Below, in pieces: positions 1-9,858 of a stretch of DNA of 64,000 bases. The stretch lies in the NCBI RefSeq assembly GCF_019049285.1, contig NZ_JAGMUL010000015.1, positions 124,001 to 188,000 on the forward strand. Reading direction: 5' to 3'. Position 1 is the stretch's first letter; the number at the start of each line of letters is the position of its first letter. Source of the stretch: Streptomyces sp. AC550_RSS872 (lineage in GTDB: Bacteria; Actinomycetota; Actinomycetes; Streptomycetales; Streptomycetaceae). Below the pieces are notes generated by a model. It was not told the origin of the DNA. It was given only the letters and a program-made list of their open reading frames with translations, and did no database searches. Made by a program: the position numbers and the translations under genes.

Positions 1-1079
1 GCGAGCGGATCTTCGCCGAGGACGGCGACGCGCTCGCCCGCTACATCGACGCCCGCCTCACGGTCGGCGGCTTCGACAACGGCGGCCCGCGCTACAGCGA
101 GCAGCACAGCGGCTTCGAGTCGGTTCTGGGCCTGCGCTACTTCAGCCGGCGCGTCGGCTCCGACCTCGGCCGCTACCGGGGGGACACCCGGTGGGGCCGG
201 CACGCGGTCAAGGCGGACGGCGGGGTCGACGGCCACTTCGCGTGGATGCTGGTCTGGCAGATCCAGGACACCACACGCTGGCACCGCACCCCGTCACCGG
301 TTCCGGCCCGCCACCAACTGCGCGCGGGCACGGTGTCGGTGGCCTTCGACGACCGTATGACCCCGTCGCTGGTCGAGGCGGCGGGCACGTACTACCTCCC
401 GGCCGCGGTGAACCGGCAGCACGGCTTCGGCCCGGTGACGGACGGCTTCCTCTTCTGCCGCCCGATGGGCGAGGTCCGCGTCCGGGACGTCCGCGCCGAC
501 GGCCTCACGGCCAAGCTGGTCACCAAGCCCGTCGTCGGCCGCGACCACGTCCTGCGCCATGTGCGCTCGCTGTACGTCACCGACGGCACGCGCCTGTGGC
601 TGACCGTCGCGGTGGAACGGCTCCCCGGAACGCCGTATCTGCTCGCCGGACTGCCGTACGCCGCCGACGACGGCGACCGCGTGCGCAGGACGGCGGACGG
701 TGAGGTCACCTCGGCCGGCGAACTGCGGCTGACGCACCCCGAGTCGGACGGCGTGGACCACTTCGACGCCCGCGCCGACCGGACCCAGGAGGAGGCGGCC
801 TTCGCCCTGGCCGCGGACCCGCGCGGCTATGGCAACCCCGACGAGGGCTGGCGGCACCTGGTCGGCTCGACGGCCCTGGAGGCCGAACCGGCCCCCGGCG
901 GCCCGGAGGACCTGCACGTGTTCGCCGTACGCTACGGACCGTCGGGCCCGTTCGGCGCGCTGACCGTCGAATGCGACGGTCAGCGGCTGAGGGTCCGCAC
1001 CGAGGCATTCACCGCCGTGCTCGGCGAGGCGGCGGGCGACGCACACGGGGAGCCGGAGCTCACGCTCAAGGCGTCATAG
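1..1079 (+). CDS. Partial protein of unknown function (C-terminal 358 residues)
   Basis: The reading frame is already open at base 3 and runs to TAG at 1077-1079, so the start lies outside the window. The visible 358 residues are rich in beta-strand-like patterns and aromatic residues, with no signal peptide or membrane segment visible in this part. I do not recognise a family. The C-terminal half, with many short hydrophobic strands, could be a beta-sandwich such as those on polysaccharide-acting enzymes, but no catalytic motif supports that. It ends convergently with the kinase gene at 1162, with a strong hairpin between them. Confidence 0.75.
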   Translation, partial: ERIFAEDGDALARYIDARLTVGGFDNGGPRYSEQHSGFESVLGLRYFSRRVGSDLGRYRGDTRWGRHAVKADGGVDGHFAWMLVWQIQDTTRWHRTPSPVPARHQLRAGTVSVAFDDRMTPSLVEAAGTYYLPAAVNRQHGFGPVTDGFLFCRPMGEVRVRDVRADGLTAKLVTKPVVGRDHVLRHVRSLYVTDGTRLWLTVAVERLPGTPYLLAGLPYAADDGDRVRRTADGEVTSAGELRLTHPESDGVDHFDARADRTQEEAAFALAADPRGYGNPDEGWRHLVGSTALEAEPAPGGPEDLHVFAVRYGPSGPFGALTVECDGQRLRVRTEAFTAVLGEAAGDAHGEPELTLKAS

Positions 1080-1096
1080 GCGCTCACGGCTCACCA

Positions 1097-1140
1097 CGGC
1101 GAGGCCGAGCAGCTCCCACCTGCGCTGCTCGGCCTCGCCG
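1097..1140. terminator. Bidirectional hairpin terminator
   Basis: A perfect 17-bp inverted repeat (arms 1097-1113 and 1124-1140, 10-nt loop) lies between the convergent ends of the partial gene and the kinase gene. There is no T-tract, which is usual for Streptomyces terminators. It should stop transcription from both sides. Confidence 0.8.
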
Positions 1141-1161
1141 ACACTCTCCAGGCCTGTCCGG

Positions 1162-1842
1162 TCAGGTCCCCGCGTGTGCGGCCGGCGGTTCCTGCGGGAC
1201 GGGCAGGGCGGTGGCCGGCACCACCAGTTCGGCCCGCTCCCGGGTGGCGGCGACCAGGTCCGCGTTGCGTTGGTCGGAGCGCAGGACCCAGGCCACCGCC
1301 TGATCGTGCGGCTTGCCGAACTCCTCGTGGCGGGCGATCAGCCGCCGGATCCGCTCCGGCTCGTCGGCCTCGCAGAACCACACCTCGTCCAGCTGCGGCC
1401 GCACCCGGGCCCACGCACCTGTGTCCAGCAGCAGATAGTTCCCCTCGGTCACCACCAGCCGGGCGGCCGGCTCCACCGGAACGGCACCGGCGATCGGCTG
1501 CTCCAGCACCCGCTCGAAGCCGGGCGCGTACACGATGTCACCGTCGGCCTCCTCACGCAGACGCCGCAGCAGCGCCGCGTACCCCGCCGCGTCGAAGGTG
1601 TCCGGCGCGCCCTTGCGGTCCCGGCGCCCGAGCCGGTCCAGCTCGACATCGGCGAGATGGAAGCCGTCCATGGGCACATGCGCGACCCACGGGTCCCCGG
1701 AACCGTTGAGCTCGCGCACCAGGTGGTGGGCGAGCGTCGTCTTGCCCGCGCCGGGGCTGCCGGCGATGCCGAGGACGGCACGGCGGCCGTCGCGGGGGAG
1801 GGACCGGGCGCGGGAGAGGAGATCGTCGAAGGTCAGGGCCAC
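1162..1842 (-). CDS. P-loop nucleoside/nucleotide kinase family protein
   Basis: A 226-residue cytosolic kinase of the uridine kinase/pantothenate kinase superfamily. The Walker A loop GSPGAGKTT is at residues 28-36, the substrate-side motif MDGFHL at 58-63, and the EGNYLLL strand near residue 133, all in the order expected for this family. Actinobacterial members are annotated as nucleoside/nucleotide kinase family proteins and some relatives phosphorylate sugars. The real substrate cannot be read from the sequence. It is transcribed alone, ends at a bidirectional hairpin, and is divergent from the membrane protein at 2024. Confidence 0.85.
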   Translation of the reverse strand: MALTFDDLLSRARSLPRDGRRAVLGIAGSPGAGKTTLAHHLVRELNGSGDPWVAHVPMDGFHLADVELDRLGRRDRKGAPDTFDAAGYAALLRRLREEADGDIVYAPGFERVLEQPIAGAVPVEPAARLVVTEGNYLLLDTGAWARVRPQLDEVWFCEADEPERIRRLIARHEEFGKPHDQAVAWVLRSDQRNADLVAATRERAELVVPATALPVPQEPPAAHAGT

Positions 1843-2023
1843 ACAGCAGAGTGTGTCACCCCTCGGTCAGGCACCTGGCCGAACCTCACACTGCACACCC
1901 GTCCCATGCGGGTTAGTCTGTCCGTGTTTTTAATCTTCTCATCACTTTCTTGGCTCCCCGCTGCCCAACTCGCCTGGCCGCGGGGCTCGCAAACCCTACG
2001 ACGCGTAGGGGGAGGGGCGGACG

Positions 2024-3520
2024 ATGGCGCACGGCACGAAGCCCATGGGACTGAGCATGGGACGGCGCGACGAGGCGTTCCTGTCCGGCCGGTCGTGGCA
2101 GGCGCGCGGCCACGGCCTGCTCGCGGCGGTGGCCGGAGCCTTCACCCTTGCCCAACTCCTGCTCGTAGGGCCCTCGATGGGCCTCGGCTGGGACGAGGTG
2201 GTGTACGTCAGCCAGGTCGGCGGCGACGCTCCGGCCGCCTTCTTCAGCGCACCACGCGCGCGTGGCGTCCCGCTGCTGGTGTGGCCCATCGCCTCCTGGT
2301 CGTCCTCCACACCGCTGCTGCGCGTCTACCTCGCCGTCCTGTCCGGGCTCGGCCTGTACCTGGCCCTGCGTGTGTGGCGCGGACTGTTCCCGCCCCGCGT
2401 CCTGGCCGGCGCGGCAGCCTTCTTCGCCACTTTGTGGGTGACCCTCTTCTACGGCCCGCAGGCCATGCCCAACCTCTGGGTCGCCTTCGGCGCCCTGATC
2501 TGCGTCGCCTGTTTCCTGCGGGCCCGCACGGACCGCCTCGACCGACGGGCCCTGTGGGGCGTCGTGGCGGGCGCCGCGCTGATGGCGTGGATGCGGCCCA
2601 CCGACGCCGTCTGGGTGGCACTGCCGCTGCTCGTGCTCGCGGTGGCGGCACGGCACTGGCGGCTCGGGGGTGCCCTCGCGGCGGGCCTGGTGGCCGGTGG
2701 CCTCCAGTGGGTGATCGAGGCGTTCGTCAGCTACGGCGGACTGCGCGAGCGGCTGAACGAGGCCTCCCGTATCCAGGGCGGCCTGGGCTGGAACTTCGCC
2801 GTCGACGACCAACTGCGCAGCCTGGCCGGCAGCGGCCTGTGCCGGCCCTGCAACGGGGAGATGCCCTCCCCGGTCGTCTACGCCTGGTGGTTCGTGCTCC
2901 CGCTGCTCGCCGTCTGCGCACTGGCGGTCGCGGTCCTCGCCGGCCGCACCACCCGCACCCTGGTTCCCCTGGCCTGCGCCGCCACGGCCGCCTTCCCGTA
3001 CCTCTTCATGATCGGATACGCGGCACCCCGCTTCCTCCTGCCCGCCTACGCGCTGCTCGCCATCCCCGTCGCGGACGCGCTGCTCCACCTGGCCACCAGG
3101 CCGAACGGCCGGTGGCGCCCGGTGCCGGCCGCCGTGATCGCGCTCGGCCTGGCCGGACATCTGGCCGTGCAGTTCGTCGTCCTGGACCGCATCGTGGACC
3201 GCACCACCGCCAACCGTGAGGCCTGGTCCCGTTCCGCCGCCGCACTCCACCGCCTCGGCGTGCGCCAGCCCTGCCTGCTGACCGGGCACGAGGCCATTCC
3301 CGTCGGCTACTACACCGGCTGCGACTCCGGCGCGATCAGCGGTAACAACGCCAACACCACCGAGGCCGACATCCTGCGCACCGCCCGCAGGATCCCGGTC
3401 GGCGCCCTCACCGACCCCGGCGGCACACCGCCCCGCTACGCCCGCGACTGGCAACTCCACCGCCTCGACGGCCTGGAGGTCCGCATCGCCCCGGCGCCGG
3501 GCGCGGGCGGACCGGAATGA
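2024..3520 (+). CDS. GT-C-type multi-membrane protein, probable glycosyltransferase
   Basis: A 498-residue integral membrane protein with about ten hydrophobic segments. After the first membrane helix comes GWDEVVYVSQV (residues 55-65). An acidic pair in the first extracytoplasmic loop is the hallmark of GT-C lipid-linked-sugar glycosyltransferases of the mannosyltransferase (PMT) type. The C-terminal quarter is a soluble extracytoplasmic region with paired cysteines. The ATG at 2024 follows a good ribosome site (GGAGGGG about 7 nt upstream). Sugar and acceptor are unknown. Its stop codon overlaps a stray ATG leading into the prcB relic. Confidence 0.75.
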   Translation: MAHGTKPMGLSMGRRDEAFLSGRSWQARGHGLLAAVAGAFTLAQLLLVGPSMGLGWDEVVYVSQVGGDAPAAFFSAPRARGVPLLVWPIASWSSSTPLLRVYLAVLSGLGLYLALRVWRGLFPPRVLAGAAAFFATLWVTLFYGPQAMPNLWVAFGALICVACFLRARTDRLDRRALWGVVAGAALMAWMRPTDAVWVALPLLVLAVAARHWRLGGALAAGLVAGGLQWVIEAFVSYGGLRERLNEASRIQGGLGWNFAVDDQLRSLAGSGLCRPCNGEMPSPVVYAWWFVLPLLAVCALAVAVLAGRTTRTLVPLACAATAAFPYLFMIGYAAPRFLLPAYALLAIPVADALLHLATRPNGRWRPVPAAVIALGLAGHLAVQFVVLDRIVDRTTANREAWSRSAAALHRLGVRQPCLLTGHEAIPVGYYTGCDSGAISGNNANTTEADILRTARRIPVGALTDPGGTPPRYARDWQLHRLDGLEVRIAPAPGAGGPE

Positions 3521-3548
3521 CGCCGGACCACCTCCTCGACGCACCCCA

Positions 3549-3782
3549 GCGCAGACGGGCGTACGGGCATACCGGAAGCTGTTCCGCGCGGGGATGCCCC
3601 GGCACGGGGCGGCGCTGACCGCGCTGTACGACGCGGCCGACGACGACTCGGCGACCGGCGGACCGGACCTCAACCGCCGTATCCTCCCGACCGTTTCGGT
3701 CATCACCGAGGACGTCTTCGAGCGGCTGCCCGAGTCGGAGACGGAGGAACTGAGCCGCGAGACGGTCGCCCGGCGCCGCGGC
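3549..3782 (+). pseudogene. Proteasome beta-subunit (PrcB) C-terminal relic
   Basis: Translated in the frame of position 3594, this stretch reads YRKLFRAG, then ALYDAADDDSATGGPDL, then a hydrophobic strand and an ERLPESE-SRETV tail. That is the conserved C-terminal third of actinobacterial 20S proteasome beta subunits, where the YDAADDDSATGGPD block is nearly invariant. The propeptide and the N-terminal catalytic threonine region are absent and no ribosome site precedes it, so it cannot make an active subunit. The frame runs on into antisense of the next gene. The block match is seen directly; the identification rests on my recall of PrcB sequences. Confidence 0.7.
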
Positions 3783-3808
3783 CGGACGTGCCGAACGCCC
3801 TGCCGTGA

Positions 3809-4768
3809 TCAGCCGCGCACCCCCACCTCCTTGCGCCATCTGACGAACTGCTTGTCCGGATCGCCGGTGTAGGCCCACGGAGTCCGCGTGGCCCGGCGCT
3901 CCAGCATCCGGAACAGGGCCGCGGCGATGTCATGGGCCCCCGCGTGACAGGCCGCGTGTGCCAGGTAGTTGACGTCACGCAGCTCGCCGGGGGCGATGCC
4001 GTCACCGGTGCGGCCGGTGATCCAGCGCTCCCAGGTGCGGCGGACGTCGCTGACGGCGCCGTCGTTGCTCCAGTGCTGGCCCAGTCCCATCGAGGCGTGC
4101 CGGCCCCTGGCCGCGTCCAGGGCGTAGCGGAACTCCTCCACCCGGGCGTACTGCACGAGCACCGGCAGCGGACAGCCGGACGGTGCCACGCCGGCCGCGT
4201 CGCGGGCGAAGTCGTACATCAGACCGTGGGTGCCGTGCCAGCGGGCCGAGTAATAGTGCAGTACCTGGAGGTGACCCTCGACGCTGTACGGGTCGCGCTG
4301 GTGCAACTCGTCCCACCAGCGCGCCAGTTCCTGCCGTCGTACGCCCGACGGATACAGCCGGGCGACGGAGATCAGCGAGATCCACGGGGTCGGATCGTCC
4401 GGGTAGGAGTCGGCGGCTCTGAGGCACGACAGCACCGCGCTGTCGATGCGCCGCCGGTCGATCGGCACACCCCGGCCCGCGGTGATCGCCAGGTTGAACG
4501 CCCGGGCCGTCTCCGTCGCCGCCCGCAGCACCAGAGCGTCGGCGCTGTGCGGCTCGGCGGCCAGCCACGACTCCGACGTCGAACTGCTCGCACAGGCCTG
4601 GGCGAGCAGCCGGGTCCGATGGCCGCGGACCAGCCAGTCGGGACCGGTGACCCGCAGCAGTTCCCGTAACCCCTGCCAGCGGCCGATGACGATGTCCTGC
4701 CGGGCACTTGTCAGCGCGGTGTCACCGCAGTCGGGGTCGAAGTCGGGAGCGAAGCGGTCTTTCGCCAT
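3809..4768 (-). CDS. Uncharacterised protein, DUF4034-like helical repeat
   Basis: A 319-residue soluble protein with a helix-rich, TPR-like composition (many A/L/R residues, conserved W in WISLISVARLYP and RWWDELHQRDPYSVEGH). Similar Streptomyces proteins are annotated as hypothetical, some with a DUF4034-like region. No catalytic motif, signal peptide or membrane helix is visible. The ATG at 4768 lies 11 bp past the stop of the permease gene, on the same strand, so the two could be co-transcribed from the permease promoter. Function unknown. Confidence 0.75.
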   Translation of the reverse strand: MAKDRFAPDFDPDCGDTALTSARQDIVIGRWQGLRELLRVTGPDWLVRGHRTRLLAQACASSSTSESWLAAEPHSADALVLRAATETARAFNLAITAGRGVPIDRRRIDSAVLSCLRAADSYPDDPTPWISLISVARLYPSGVRRQELARWWDELHQRDPYSVEGHLQVLHYYSARWHGTHGLMYDFARDAAGVAPSGCPLPVLVQYARVEEFRYALDAARGRHASMGLGQHWSNDGAVSDVRRTWERWITGRTGDGIAPGELRDVNYLAHAACHAGAHDIAAALFRMLERRATRTPWAYTGDPDKQFVRWRKEVGVRG

Positions 4769-4779
4769 CGAGGGCTCCC

Positions 4780-6252
4780 TCAGAAGTCGGTGGAAAGACC
4801 CTCGTGGACAAGGGAGTCGCTGCCGCCCGCGCCGGCCGGAACGCAGTCGGCCTCGACGGTCCGGGCGGCGTCCAGCTTGGCCGGCCGGTAGTAGTCGCTG
4901 CCCTGCCGCCAGTACCAGAGCATCGGGATCAGCCCGGCCGCGAGACCACCGATGCCGATCGTGAGGGCGGAACCGCTCAGCTCACCCAGGGACTCGACGA
5001 AGATCCAGAACATGAACAGGGCCCCGATCAACGGCCACAGGCCGCCGAACACGAAGTTGCCCACCGACTTCAGCAGCATCCTTCGGTAGGCGACGACCAC
5101 CGCGAGCCCCGTCAGCCCGTAGTACACGGCGATCTGGAGCCCCATCGCCGAGATGGCGTCGGAGAGGATGTCGCCCACCGTGCCCAGGAAGTTGGAGGCG
5201 ATGAACATCGCCAGTGCCACCACGCCGACCACCGAGACGGCCACCCACGGCGTGTTCCACCGGCGGTGCACCCGGCCCAGCGCGGACGGCATCGTACGGT
5301 CCCGGCCCATCGCGAACAGCGAGCGCGTGACCTGGATGAGCGTGGTCTCCAGGGTGGCGATGGTGGACAGCATCACCGCCACGATCAGCAACTTGCCGCC
5401 CCAGCCGGGCCAGACCTCCTCACCGAGCACGGCGAGCACGTTGGCGTCGTTGTCCTGGATCTGTTGCGCGGACAGGATGACGTTCACCGCGATGGTGAAC
5501 ACCTCGAAGAGAAGGAACACGATGCCCACCCCGATCAGCCCCGCGAGGCCGGTCGTACGGCGGCTGTTGCGGGTCTCCTCACTGAGGTTGCTGGTGACGT
5601 CCCAGCCCCAGTAGTAGAACGCGGCGATCAGTGCCCCCGACGCGAACCCCGTCACCCCGTCGAAGTGCCCGAAGCCGAGCCAGGACCAGTCGAACGCCCG
5701 GGCGTTGTCCGAGTGGAGAAGGGCGAGTACGGCGAACAGGGCCAGTATCGCCAGCTCGACACCGGACATCACCAGCTGCGCCCGCACGGTGAGCCGTGCG
5801 CCGCCCAGCACCACCACGAGCATGATCAGGAACCAGCCGGCGCCGACCAGCGTCGACAGCGCGGTGTCGTCGGCGAGTTCCTCGTCGAAGAGGGCGAGCG
5901 TCATCGATCCGGCCGGCAGCGAACCCGCCACCATGAAGATGGTCGCCGAGATCACCAGCGCCCAGCCGCTGATGAACCCCAGAAAGGGATGCAGCGTACG
6001 CCCCACCCAGGAGTAACTGGCAGCCGCGTTCACGTCGATCCGGCTGAGGTAGCTGAAGGCCAGGGCGATGCCCAGCATCGGTATCGCGCAGTACAGCAGC
6101 GTGGCCGGGCTGGCCAGGCCCACCGCCGAGACGAGCACCGCCGTGGTCGCGGCGATCGAGTACGCGGGGGCGGTGCCCGCGACCGCCATCACCACCGTGT
6201 CGAACGTACCGAGGGCGTTGGCCTGCAGCCCTCTGCCCCTGTTGTTGCTCAT
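4780..6252 (-). CDS. APC-superfamily amino acid permease
   Basis: A membrane transporter of about 490 residues with 12 or more predicted helices. The N-terminal segment (GTFDTVVMAVAGTAPAYSIAATT, read in two parts) is the helix-1 signature of amino acid-polyamine-organocation permeases, which import amino acids or amines with a cation gradient. I start it at ATG 6252 because GGAAAG lies about 10 nt upstream and homology begins right after. An in-frame ATG at 6336 would add 28 unlikely basic residues. Substrate is not predictable. It may form an operon with the downstream 319-residue protein. Confidence 0.88.
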   Translation of the reverse strand: MSNNRGRGLQANALGTFDTVVMAVAGTAPAYSIAATTAVLVSAVGLASPATLLYCAIPMLGIALAFSYLSRIDVNAAASYSWVGRTLHPFLGFISGWALVISATIFMVAGSLPAGSMTLALFDEELADDTALSTLVGAGWFLIMLVVVLGGARLTVRAQLVMSGVELAILALFAVLALLHSDNARAFDWSWLGFGHFDGVTGFASGALIAAFYYWGWDVTSNLSEETRNSRRTTGLAGLIGVGIVFLLFEVFTIAVNVILSAQQIQDNDANVLAVLGEEVWPGWGGKLLIVAVMLSTIATLETTLIQVTRSLFAMGRDRTMPSALGRVHRRWNTPWVAVSVVGVVALAMFIASNFLGTVGDILSDAISAMGLQIAVYYGLTGLAVVVAYRRMLLKSVGNFVFGGLWPLIGALFMFWIFVESLGELSGSALTIGIGGLAAGLIPMLWYWRQGSDYYRPAKLDAARTVEADCVPAGAGGSDSLVHEGLSTDF

Positions 6253-6568
6253 GGATGCGCTGCTTTCCGTCTTGCACGACGCGAGGGCGGACCGGCCCCG
6301 ACGACGTAAGGGTTGTGGGGGGTGAAACGACGCCACGAACCGGGGAGGGATGACCTCGGGTCAGGGCGGTGGGGCGGAACGGGGTGGCGGACACTGTACG
6401 CCGTTGCGTTGCCGTGCAGTCACACCGTGTGTGCGAGTGATGATAGCCACACTCCTTGATGCTTCAAGAGCCGCGAGATCTTCCGGGGTTGGAGAACCCG
6501 CAACGGGAAACGCGGTTCAGGACATGCAGGAGCGAAACCAGCCGACCGCGCGAGCGAGGGAGGCAGTC
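6253..6568. other. Divergent intergenic region, no gene seen
   Basis: This 316-bp region separates the divergent permease and DUF5709 genes and must contain both promoters. I see two short inverted repeats (CACAC-cg-GTGTG near 6422 and CTTGA-tgct-TCAAG near 6456) but no clear promoter boxes and no coding signal. Confidence 0.5.
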
Positions 6569-7075
6569 ATGGGCACCGAACACACGCCCGCAGAGCCGAT
6601 GGCCGACGACGCGTACCAGCCCACCGGAAGCAATGAGGAACAGCAGGACGCGGCGCCGCTCGACCTTCAGGACGCCGTGGACGAGCGGACCTACGACGAC
6701 ACCCTCGACGAGGGCTACTCCCCGCCGGAGAAGCCGCTCGGCGTGACCAAGCACGGCACCACGGCCGCCGAACAGCACGACGGCGAGACCCTCGACGAAC
6801 GGCTCACGCAGGAGGTGCCCGACGTGACCGAACCCGCCGGTGACGACGTCGGTGACCTGCCGGACGGCGAGGGTGAACCCGTCGACCCCGAGTCGGGCAC
6901 CGATCGCGCGGGTCGCCTTCTCGCCCCGGACGAGGGGACCGGTCCCGACACCACGAAGGAGGAGATCGCCTTCGACCAGGGCATCGACGGCGGAGCGGCC
7001 GGCGCGGAGGAGGCCGCGATGCATGTCGTCGAGGACGACTCCCGGCTGCCGGAGGGCGGCCAGGAGACGCCCTGA
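6569..7075 (+). CDS. DUF5709 domain protein
   Basis: A 168-residue, extremely acidic, soluble and probably largely disordered protein. It has the DUF5709 hallmarks: a central DEGYSPPEKPLG block near residue 50, followed by a GETLDERLTQEVPD segment and a late AGRLLAPDEG block. This family is restricted to actinobacteria and has no known function. The ATG at 6569 has a strong ribosome site (GAGGGAGG, about 6 nt away). An upstream in-frame ATG at 6350 would add basic, low-quality sequence and is rejected. It ends convergently with sthA. Confidence 0.85.
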   Translation: MGTEHTPAEPMADDAYQPTGSNEEQQDAAPLDLQDAVDERTYDDTLDEGYSPPEKPLGVTKHGTTAAEQHDGETLDERLTQEVPDVTEPAGDDVGDLPDGEGEPVDPESGTDRAGRLLAPDEGTGPDTTKEEIAFDQGIDGGAAGAEEAAMHVVEDDSRLPEGGQETP

Positions 7076-7099
7076 TGCGCGAGCCCCGGCCCCGCGGGC

Positions 7100-8503
7100 T
7101 CAGTCCCCGATGTGGTCGATCTGCCGCAGCCGGTTCGTGGCGTCCAGGGCGGCGACCTTGTACGACTCCGCGAGCGTCGGGTAGTTGAACACGGCGTCGA
7201 CCAGATAGTCCACGGTGCCCCCGCACCCCATCACCGACTGCCCGATATGGATGAGCTCCGTCGCCCCCGTGCCGAAGCAGTGCACCCCGAGCAGCGTGCG
7301 GTCCTCGGGCGATACCAGCAGCTTCAGCATGCCGTGCGAGTCACCGATGATCTGCCCGCGGGCCAGCTCGCGATAGCGGGAGATGCCCACCTCGAACGGC
7401 ACCCGGTCCTCGGTGAGCTGGTCCTCGGTCCGGCCCACGAAACTGATCTCCGGGATGGTGTAGATGCCGATCGGCTGGAGGTTGTGCATCCGGCCGACGG
7501 GCTCCCCGAAGGCGTGGTACGCCGCCGCCCGCCCCTGCTCCATCGACGTCGCGGCCAGCGCCGGGAAGCCGATGACGTCGCCGACGGCGTAGATGTGCGG
7601 CACCTCGGTGCGGTAGTGCTCGTCGACCGTGATCCGCCCGCGCGTGTCCGCCGTCAGCCCGGCCTTGTCCAGGTCCAGCTCGTCGGTGAGCCCCTGCCGG
7701 CCCGCCGAGTACATCACCGCCTCGGCGGGGATCTTCTTGCCGCTCTCCAGGATGGTCAGCGTGCCGCGCGGATGCCGCTCGACCGCGGCGACGGTCTCCC
7801 CGAAGCGGAACGTCACGGCGAGGTCCCGCAGGTGGTACTTGAGCGACTCGATCACCTCGACGTCGCACATGTCGAGCATCCCGGCCCGCTTCTCCACCAC
7901 GGTGATCTTGCTGCCGAGGGCGGCGAACATCGAGGCGTACTCCATGCCGATGACGCCGGCACCGACGATGACCATGGAGCGCGGCACCCGTTCCAGCGCC
8001 AGGACGTTGTCCGAGTCCATGATCGTCCGCCCGTCGAACTCCACACTGCCGGGCCGCGCCGGCCGGGTGCCGGTGGCGATCACGACATGCTCGGCGGTCA
8101 GCAGCCGTTCCTGGCCGGTGACCTCGCGCAACGCGACCGTGTGAGGATCGACGAAGCGGCCGGTCCCGGCGTACAGGGCGACGTGGTTGCGGGACAGCTG
8201 GCTGCGGATGACGTCCACCTCACGACCGACCACATGCTGGGTGCGGGCGGCCAGGTCGGCGACGGTGATGTCCTCCTTGAGCCGGTAGCTCTGACCGTAC
8301 AGATCGCGCTGGGTGAGGCCGGTCAGATACAGCACGGCCTCGCGCAGGGTCTTGGAGGGAATGGTCCCGGTGTGGATGGAGACGCCGCCCACCATGTCGG
8401 GGCGGTCGATGACGGCGACCCGGCGGCCCAGCTTGGCCGCGGCGATGGCGGCCTTCTGGCCACCCGGACCGGATCCGATGACGAGCATGTCGAAGTCGGG
8501 CAC
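7100..8503 (-). CDS. sthA: Soluble (Si-specific) pyridine nucleotide transhydrogenase
   Basis: A 467-residue flavoprotein that moves hydride between NADPH and NAD+ in the cytosol without using the proton gradient. The N-terminal FAD site reads [10 protein letters not shown], and a second [10 protein letters not shown] motif binds the pyridine nucleotide. In the disulfide reductases the equivalent region carries a redox CxxxxC; here it is [11 protein letters not shown] without cysteines, which separates SthA from dihydrolipoamide dehydrogenase. I start at GTG 8503 ([10 protein letters not shown]) since family homology begins there; the upstream in-frame ATG at 8761 adds 86 spurious residues. 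Divergent from the molybdoenzyme gene. The window also holds pntAB. Confidence 0.9.
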   Translation of the reverse strand: MPDFDMLVIGSGPGGQKAAIAAAKLGRRVAVIDRPDMVGGVSIHTGTIPSKTLREAVLYLTGLTQRDLYGQSYRLKEDITVADLAARTQHVVGREVDVIRSQLSRNHVALYAGTGRFVDPHTVALREVTGQERLLTAEHVVIATGTRPARPGSVEFDGRTIMDSDNVLALERVPRSMVIVGAGVIGMEYASMFAALGSKITVVEKRAGMLDMCDVEVIESLKYHLRDLAVTFRFGETVAAVERHPRGTLTILESGKKIPAEAVMYSAGRQGLTDELDLDKAGLTADTRGRITVDEHYRTEVPHIYAVGDVIGFPALAATSMEQGRAAAYHAFGEPVGRMHNLQPIGIYTIPEISFVGRTEDQLTEDRVPFEVGISRYRELARGQIIGDSHGMLKLLVSPEDRTLLGVHCFGTGATELIHIGQSVMGCGGTVDYLVDAVFNYPTLAESYKVAALDATNRLRQIDHIGD

Positions 8504-8660
8504 CTTCAGGAGTCTGACAGTCGTGCGCCCTCTTCCGAAAGGGTGAGCCGGAAACCATTGCCCGGGTGAAGTGCCGCAGGGGGAGCGGAAGTTGTGCCGT
8601 CCGTCGGGGAGCTCACGGTGGACCGGAGCGGTCCTGAGCATATGGGTCGATAATGCCGGT

Positions 8661-9845
8661 ATGGGGCATCGGCATCGACTCGTCGACACGAGCGCACCGG
8701 CCCGGCTGGCCGCCCCCGACGAGGGCATCGGCCGGGACGAACTGGCGCTCGCGACCCGCAACCACGGCCTGCCGCTCGAAGCCCTGCGCTACGACCTCAC
8801 CCCGCCCGGCCTGCACTACGTCCTGACCCACTACGACATCCCCTACGCGCCCGACGACACCCCCTGGCCCCTGACCCTCGGCGGCGATGTCCACCGCCCG
8901 CTGCGTTTCGACCTGGCCGACCTGAGGGCCCTCCCGCAGGTCACCACCCGGGTCACGCTGGAGTGCGCGGGCAACGGCCGGGCCCTGCTGACGCCCCGGC
9001 CCGTCAGCCAGCCCTGGCTCGTCGAGGCGGTCGGCACCGCCGAGTGGACGGGCGTACCGCTACGGCTGCTGCTCGCCGAGGCCGGAGTCGGGGCGGACGC
9101 GGTCGACGTGGTCTTCACCGGCGCCGACCACGGGGTCGAACGCGGCGTCGAGCAGGACTACCAGCGCGCGCTCCCCGTGGACGTGGCCACGGGTGACGAC
9201 CCCGAGGTGCTGGTGGCCCACGCGATGAACGGCGCCCCGCTGCCCCCGCAGCACGGCCGGCCGCTGCGGCTGGTCGTACCCGGCTGGTACGGCATGGCGC
9301 ACGTGAAGTGGCTGCGCGAGATCACCGTCGCCGACGAACCGTTCCGCGGGTTCCAGCAGGCCGTGGCGTACCGGCTGCGCCAGGAGCCCGAGGATGAGGG
9401 CGAGCCGGTCACCCGCATCGCCCCCCGCGCCCTGCTCGTCCCGCCGGGCTTCCCCGACTTCATGTCCCGGGCCCGCGTGCTCCGGCCGGGCACGGTGACC
9501 CTGGAGGGACGTGCCTGGTCCGGGCAGGCTCCAGTGACGAGCGTCGAGGTCAGCACCGACGCGGGGCGCACCTGGCAGGAGGCCGGGCTGGAGCCGGACG
9601 GAGGGCACCGGTGGGCGTGGCGCCGGTTTCGGCACAGCTGGACCGCGCTGCCCGGCGCGTACGACCTGAGCGCCCGGGCCACCGACGCCGAGGGCCGTAC
9701 GCAGCCGCTGGAGCCGCCTTGGAACCGCGGGGGCTTCGCCAACAACCTCGTACAGCGGATTCCGGTGCTGTGCGTGGACGCGCGCAAGGCCGCCCCGGGT
9801 GCCGACACGCACCCGGGGCCGACCCGCGGGGATTGCGGACGGTGA
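8661..9845 (+). CDS. Sulfite oxidase-family molybdopterin enzyme
   Basis: A 394-residue oxidoreductase of the sulfite oxidase/eukaryotic nitrate reductase Moco family. The N-terminal two-thirds is the molybdopterin domain with the cofactor-ligating cysteine C102 in [10 protein letters not shown] and the substrate-pocket block [14 protein letters not shown]. The C-terminal part (about 280-390) is the Mo-co dimerisation domain, with [11 protein letters not shown] typical of it. No twin-arginine signal or heme domain is present, so it is probably cytosolic and lacks its own cytochrome. The ATG at 8661 is chosen because upstream codons are not family-like. The physiological substrate, sulfite or another oxyanion, is not certain. 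Confidence 0.88.
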   Translation: MGHRHRLVDTSAPARLAAPDEGIGRDELALATRNHGLPLEALRYDLTPPGLHYVLTHYDIPYAPDDTPWPLTLGGDVHRPLRFDLADLRALPQVTTRVTLECAGNGRALLTPRPVSQPWLVEAVGTAEWTGVPLRLLLAEAGVGADAVDVVFTGADHGVERGVEQDYQRALPVDVATGDDPEVLVAHAMNGAPLPPQHGRPLRLVVPGWYGMAHVKWLREITVADEPFRGFQQAVAYRLRQEPEDEGEPVTRIAPRALLVPPGFPDFMSRARVLRPGTVTLEGRAWSGQAPVTSVEVSTDAGRTWQEAGLEPDGGHRWAWRRFRHSWTALPGAYDLSARATDAEGRTQPLEPPWNRGGFANNLVQRIPVLCVDARKAAPGADTHPGPTRGDCGR

Positions 9846-9858
9846 AGCCGGGCTGAGG

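Noticed and set aside
7081..7101. GAGCCC/GGGCTC hairpin between DUF5709 and sthA
   Set aside because: Only a 6-bp stem that overlaps the sthA stop; too weak to call a terminator.
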